DNA of 64,000 nt from Streptomyces sp. ISL-12 (GTDB lineage Bacteria; Actinomycetota; Actinomycetes; Streptomycetales; Streptomycetaceae). This document shows positions 60,849 to 64,000 of the stretch, one piece after another (the first letter of the stretch is position 1; each line of letters starts with the position of its first letter). Under the pieces are notes generated by a model that was not told the DNA's origin, did no database searches, and was given only the letters and a program-made list of their open reading frames with translations. Position numbers and translations under genes: made by a program. The stretch spans positions 62,001 to 126,000 of the forward strand of contig NZ_JAGGOO010000040.1 in NCBI RefSeq assembly GCF_018614415.1, written 5' to 3'.

Positions 60849-63548
60849 TCACGGCACCGGCTGTTCCGCCCAGATGACCTTGCCCGAGGGGGTGTAGCGG
60901 GTACCCCAGCGTTCGGCGAGCTGGGCGACGAGGAACAGGCCGCGTCCGCCCTCGTCGGTCATGGCCGCGTACCGCAGGTGCGGTGCGGTGCTGGTGCTGT
61001 CGGACACCTCGCAGATCAGGCTGCGGTCGTACAGCACCCGGACACGGATCGGCTCCGCCCCGTGCCGGATCGCGTTGGTCACCAGTTCGCTGAGGATCAG
61101 CTCGGTGGTGAACGCCAGCTCCTCCAGCCCCCACGCGGACAGCCGCCGCGTCACCTGGCCCCGTATCCCGCCGACGGCGGCCGGGTCGGCGGGCACCGGC
61201 CACTCGGCCACCCGGTCCGCGCCGAGCGCCCGGGTACGGGCGACGAGCAGGGCGATGTCGTCGCCGGGCCGGTCCGGCAGCCGGGCGTCGAGCACGGCCC
61301 GGCAGGTCTCCTCGGGCGAGGGCCCGGCCGCCGCCAGGGCGCCCCGCAGCTCGTCCAGCCCCACGTCGATGTCCTGCTCCCGGTCCTCGATCAGCCCGTC
61401 GGTGTAGAGCACCAGCCGGCTGCCCTCGGCCGGCCGCAGCTCCGTCGCCTCGAAGGGCAGTCCGCCCAGCCCGAGCGGCGGACCCGCCGGTACGTCCACG
61501 ATCTCCACCCGGCCGTCGGGGTGGACCAGGGCCGGCGGTGGATGGCCGGCCCTGGCGACCGTACAACCGCGCGAGACCGGGTCGTAGATCGCGTACAGGC
61601 AGGTCGCGCCGGTGACCGGGGCACTGTCTCCCGCGGCCTCCTCGTCCTGGTCGATGCGGGCGACCAGCTCGTCCAGCAGGGCGAGCAGCTCGTCGGGCGC
61701 CAGGTCCAGCGCGGAGAAGTTGTGCACCGCCGTCCGCAGCCGCCCCATCGTCGCCGCGGCGTGCAGTCCATGGCCGACGACGTCCCCCACCACCAGCGCG
61801 ACCCGCGCCCCGGACAGCGGCAGTACGTCGAACCAGTCACCGCCCACCCCGGCCTGCGCGGGCAGGTACCGGTAGGCGATGTCCAGGGCGTTCTGCTCGG
61901 GCAGCGTGCGGGGCAGCAGGCTGCGCTGCAAGGTCACCGCCAGGCTGTGCTCGCGGGTGTAGCGGCGGGCGTTGTCGATGGAGACCGCGGCCCGCGCCAC
62001 CAGCTCCTCGGCGAGCGCGAGGTCGTCCGCGTCGAACGGCTCCGGCCTCCCGGCCCGCCAGAAGGTGACCACCCCGAGCGTCAGGGCGCCCGCCCGCAGC
62101 GGCACGGCGACCAGCGAGTGGACGCCGTACTCCAGCAGCCGCGCCGCGCGCTCCCGGTCCTGCGCCTGCCAGCCGCGGGCCCGGCTCAGGTCCGGTTCGA
62201 GGACGGCGCGGCCGGTGCGCAGGGCCGCCGCCTGCGGTGTGGAGCCGACGAAGTCGATCTGCCGGCCCGGCGGGAAGAGCACGGTGTCCGTCGCGAGCCC
62301 GCCGGCCGCGGTCCGCCGCAGCGGACGCCCCGGCTCCGGCGGGCCCCCGGTGAGCACGGCGTCGGACAGGTCCACGGTGGCGAAGTCCGCGAACCGCGGC
62401 ACCGTCAGCCGGGCCAGCTCCTCGGCGGTGCGGGTGACGTCCAGGCTGGTGCCGATGCCCACACCGGCGTCGTAGAGCAGGTCCAGGCGTTCCCGGGTGG
62501 TCTCGGCCCGGCCGGACAGGGCGCGCAGCTCGGTGGAGTCGCGCAGTGTGGCGACGCTGCCGGGCGGCCCGCCGCGGATGTCCGTGGGGCGCTGGTTGAC
62601 CGCCAGCAGCAGCTCCCCGACCCGGTGCACCTCGTCCGTGGCGACCCGTCCGGAGGCCAGCAGCCGCGCGGTGCCGGGGTCGAGGCCGAGGTCGCGCACC
62701 CGGCGTCCCTCGGCGTCGGCGGGCAGGTCGAGCAGGCGGTGCGCCTCGTCGTTGGCGAGCAGCAGCGTGCCCTCGCCGCCGACGATCAGCACCCCTTCCC
62801 GGACGGAGTGCAGCACCGCGTCGTGGTGTTCGTACATCCGGGCCAGCTCGTCCGGCCCCAGACCGTGGGTCTGGCGCAGCAGCCGCCTGCTGACCAGCGC
62901 CGTGCCGGCCGTGGCCAGCACCAGCGCCGCCGCGGCGGTGCCCAGCAACAGCGGCAGCTGGCGGTGGACGGCGCCGCCCAGGCGGTCGGTGGTGATGCCG
63001 GCCGACACCAGGCCCACGACGGTGCCGTCGGACGCCTCGACGGGGACCACGGCCTGGGTCAGCGGGCCGAGGGTGCCCTCGATCTCCTCGGTCACGGTGC
63101 GTCCGGCCAGGGCGGGGCCGAGGGTGCCGACGAACTCGCGGCCGATGCGGTCCGGCTCCGGATGGGTGTAGCGGACTCCGTCGGTGTTCATCACGACGAC
63201 GAAGTCCATGCCCGCCGCCTTGCGGGCGGCCTCGGCCCTCGGCTGCAGCACCGCCGTGGGGTCGGGGGCGCGCAGCGCCTGGACGATCCCGGGGGAGCTG
63301 GCGAAGGCCCCGGCCACGGCGACCGAGCGGTTGCGGGCTTCCGTGCTGTTGTCGTTGCGGGCCTGGAGCACCAGCGCGACCACCGCGGCCAGCACGAGCA
63401 GCAGCACCACGACCACCTGCAGGACGAACACCTGCCCGGCCAGGCTGCGCCGGGACAGTGCGGACCGCAGCCCCGGGGCCGGTGCGCGCCGGAGCCGGCC
63501 GGGACTGCGGGTGGGCCGGGCTTCCGATCCGCCCGGGAGTCGGACCAT
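60849..63548 (-). CDS. Membrane sensor / PAS / GAF / SpoIIE phosphatase / histidine-kinase-like ATPase protein
   Basis: About 899 residues. A helix (VFVLQVVVVLLLVLAAVVAL, about 40-60) is followed by an outer sensor domain of the DcuS/CitA fold (FVVVMNTDGVRYTHPEPDRI), a second helix near 225, a PAS region (SVREGVLIVGGEGTLLLAND), and a GAF region (RLDLLYDAGVGIGTSLDVTR, then HSLVAVPLRAGALTLGVVT). The SpoIIE/PP2C phosphatase has AGVGGDWFDVLPLSGARVAL, VVGDVVGHGLHAAATM and DGLIEDRE. The last 130 residues form an HATPase_c_2 domain (ELILSELVTNAIRHGAEPIR, DEGGRGLFLVAQLAERWG). It probably controls an anti-sigma/anti-anti-sigma switch in reply to a small acid. Confidence 0.93.
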   Translation of the reverse strand: MVRLPGGSEARPTRSPGRLRRAPAPGLRSALSRRSLAGQVFVLQVVVVLLLVLAAVVALVLQARNDNSTEARNRSVAVAGAFASSPGIVQALRAPDPTAVLQPRAEAARKAAGMDFVVVMNTDGVRYTHPEPDRIGREFVGTLGPALAGRTVTEEIEGTLGPLTQAVVPVEASDGTVVGLVSAGITTDRLGGAVHRQLPLLLGTAAAALVLATAGTALVSRRLLRQTHGLGPDELARMYEHHDAVLHSVREGVLIVGGEGTLLLANDEAHRLLDLPADAEGRRVRDLGLDPGTARLLASGRVATDEVHRVGELLLAVNQRPTDIRGGPPGSVATLRDSTELRALSGRAETTRERLDLLYDAGVGIGTSLDVTRTAEELARLTVPRFADFATVDLSDAVLTGGPPEPGRPLRRTAAGGLATDTVLFPPGRQIDFVGSTPQAAALRTGRAVLEPDLSRARGWQAQDRERAARLLEYGVHSLVAVPLRAGALTLGVVTFWRAGRPEPFDADDLALAEELVARAAVSIDNARRYTREHSLAVTLQRSLLPRTLPEQNALDIAYRYLPAQAGVGGDWFDVLPLSGARVALVVGDVVGHGLHAAATMGRLRTAVHNFSALDLAPDELLALLDELVARIDQDEEAAGDSAPVTGATCLYAIYDPVSRGCTVARAGHPPPALVHPDGRVEIVDVPAGPPLGLGGLPFEATELRPAEGSRLVLYTDGLIEDREQDIDVGLDELRGALAAAGPSPEETCRAVLDARLPDRPGDDIALLVARTRALGADRVAEWPVPADPAAVGGIRGQVTRRLSAWGLEELAFTTELILSELVTNAIRHGAEPIRVRVLYDRSLICEVSDSTSTAPHLRYAAMTDEGGRGLFLVAQLAERWGTRYTPSGKVIWAEQPVP

Positions 63549-63701
63549 AGGTCCATGTCTACCCTGCGGGGCCGGATGGGGCGACAGACGCATCACGGGG
63601 CGGCATGCCGACGGCGCCCGCCGCAGCCCGGTACGCGGCCGCCCCGCGGGCGGGCGCCGGTACGCCCGTCCGGGTGATGCGCCCGGGCGATGATGCCGTT
63701 C

Positions 63702-63712
63702 CGAATGTTTCG
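63702..63712. promoter_or_regulatory. Xylanase-type operator box 1
   Basis: CGAATGTTTCG is a near-perfect inverted repeat around a central G. It shares CGAAnGTTTCG with the box at 63836-63846. Similar CGAAACTTTCG-like boxes are known before Streptomyces xylanase genes. It lies about 70 bp upstream of the candidate -35 hexamer. Confidence 0.5.
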
Positions 63713-63781
63713 GACCCCGCATCCCCCTGTAACGGGTTCGCGGCATGTCACCGGCCTCCGGAAATCCGTGCCGTGACGGCC

Positions 63782-63810
63782 GTTGACCCGGACGCCGTGA
63801 ATCCGTAGCC
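63782..63810 (+). promoter_or_regulatory. Candidate vegetative promoter for the xylanase-like gene
   Basis: TTGACC (63782-63787), a 17-base spacer and TAGCCT (63805-63810) fit the HrdB-type consensus TTGACN-n17-TAGRNT well. Transcription would begin about 63817, giving a leader of roughly 60 bases before ATG at 63879 that contains the second CGAAnGTTTCG box. Confidence 0.55.
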
Positions 63811-63835
63811 TCCACCGCGACATTCGGAAATCAGG

Positions 63836-63846
63836 CCGAAAGTTTC
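63836..63846. promoter_or_regulatory. Xylanase-type operator box 2
   Basis: CGAAAGTTTCG is perfectly palindromic around its central G. It lies in the expected transcribed leader, 32 bp before the ATG, where a bound repressor would block elongation. Confidence 0.6.
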
Positions 63847-63878
63847 GAGCCGCTCGCATCTTCGCCGAAAGGGATGTC

Positions 63879-64000
63879 ATGTATCTGACACGCTCACTGA
63901 GAGCCGCGACGGCCGGGCTCGTCGCCGCCACGGCCCTGGCGGCCGCCGCGCACACCGCCGAGGCCGCCGACACGCTCGGTTCGGCGGCGGCCGGCCAGGG
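63879..64000 (+). CDS. Secreted protein start, probably GH10 endo-1,4-beta-xylanase (3'-truncated)
   Basis: The window shows 40 residues of an N-terminus: MYLTRSLRAATAGLVAATAL followed by AAAAHTAEAADTLGSAAAGQ. This is a signal peptide with likely cleavage near AEA. The mature start ADTLGSAAA matches the beginning of Streptomyces GH10 xylanases such as XlnA (which continues with GRYFGT, beyond this window). The upstream boxes and promoter support a sugar-regulated secreted hydrolase. GAAAGGGATG precedes the ATG. The catalytic domain is outside the window, so the enzyme class is an inference. Confidence 0.6.
   Translation, partial: MYLTRSLRAATAGLVAATALAAAAHTAEAADTLGSAAAGQ

Larger units (their letters stand above)
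63549..63878. other. Gene-free 330-bp divergent intergenic region
   Basis: This region separates the SpoIIE gene (minus) from the secreted xylanase-like gene (plus). It contains a plus-strand promoter at 63782-63810 and two CGAAnGTTTCG boxes. No other gene is seen. Confidence 0.6.

Overview
This is a high-GC actinobacterial chromosome segment, almost certainly from Streptomyces. Codon third positions are nearly all G or C, GTG starts are common, and many genes overlap by ATGA or GTGA. The gene families also fit: DUF6230/DUF6114, DUF5709, DUF5133, DUF397 with its XRE partner, roadblock proteins, SpoIIE phosphatases and secreted GH64/GH10-type enzymes. No rRNA, tRNA, CRISPR array, insertion sequence or integrase was seen. 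Both edges cut a gene: a cytochrome P450 on the left and a secreted protein resembling a GH10 xylanase on the right.

Region 1 (1-4.1 kb) is the end of a probable isoprenoid locus: a P450, a DUF6230/DUF6114 pair that both look frameshifted in G-runs, and one long gene fusing a phytoene/squalene-synthase-like domain to a cis-prenyltransferase domain. Region 2 (4.1-9.9 kb) is a phenylacetate catabolism cluster: paaK-paaI divergent from paaABCDE, with two near-identical 18-bp operator-like sites between them. After 565 bp of repeat-rich intergenic DNA comes region 3 (10.4-16.9 kb): a P-loop kinase, a beta-phosphoglucomutase/GH65 phosphorylase operon, a polytopic membrane protein, and an orphan proteasome beta subunit with its full catalytic triad.

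Region 4 (17-29.3 kb) is a mosaic: stress-type small proteins, a GH64 beta-1,3-glucanase behind a LacI-type palindrome, an amino-acid permease, a Gfo/Idh oxidoreductase, a secreted lipase/polyester-hydrolase homologue, a giant LAL-type LuxR regulator behind an 18-bp perfect palindrome, a PucR-like regulator and an aminoglycoside-phosphotransferase-like protein lacking its catalytic Asp. Region 5 (29.5-34.5 kb) is a complete branched-chain amino acid type ABC operon in the order F-G-H-M-K, closed by a 14-bp hairpin.

Region 6 (34.5-45 kb) holds a DUF574-type methyltransferase, an XRE/DUF397 regulatory pair, an ABC exporter, several small membrane or hypothetical proteins, a graspetide (ATP-grasp RiPP) precursor/maturase pair without its usual methyltransferase, and a membrane protein with 33-residue tandem helical repeats. 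Region 7 (45-56.3 kb) holds a three-subunit molybdenum hydroxylase of the PaoABC/YagTSR kind, a short-chain dehydrogenase, a YihY/BrkB membrane protein, a four-gene roadblock operon without a GTPase, and an AraC regulator. Region 8 (56.3-64 kb) holds a lipoprotein, an FprA-like ferredoxin reductase divergent from an MFS exporter, a 48-codon basic protein, a CsbD protein, a sensor/PAS/GAF/SpoIIE phosphatase, and the start of the xylanase-like gene behind repeated CGAAnGTTTCG boxes.

The observations most worth following are the fused prenyl synthase, the minimal graspetide locus, the orphan proteasome beta subunit and the roadblock operon. All assignments come from reading the sequence and from recalled family features; no database search was run.
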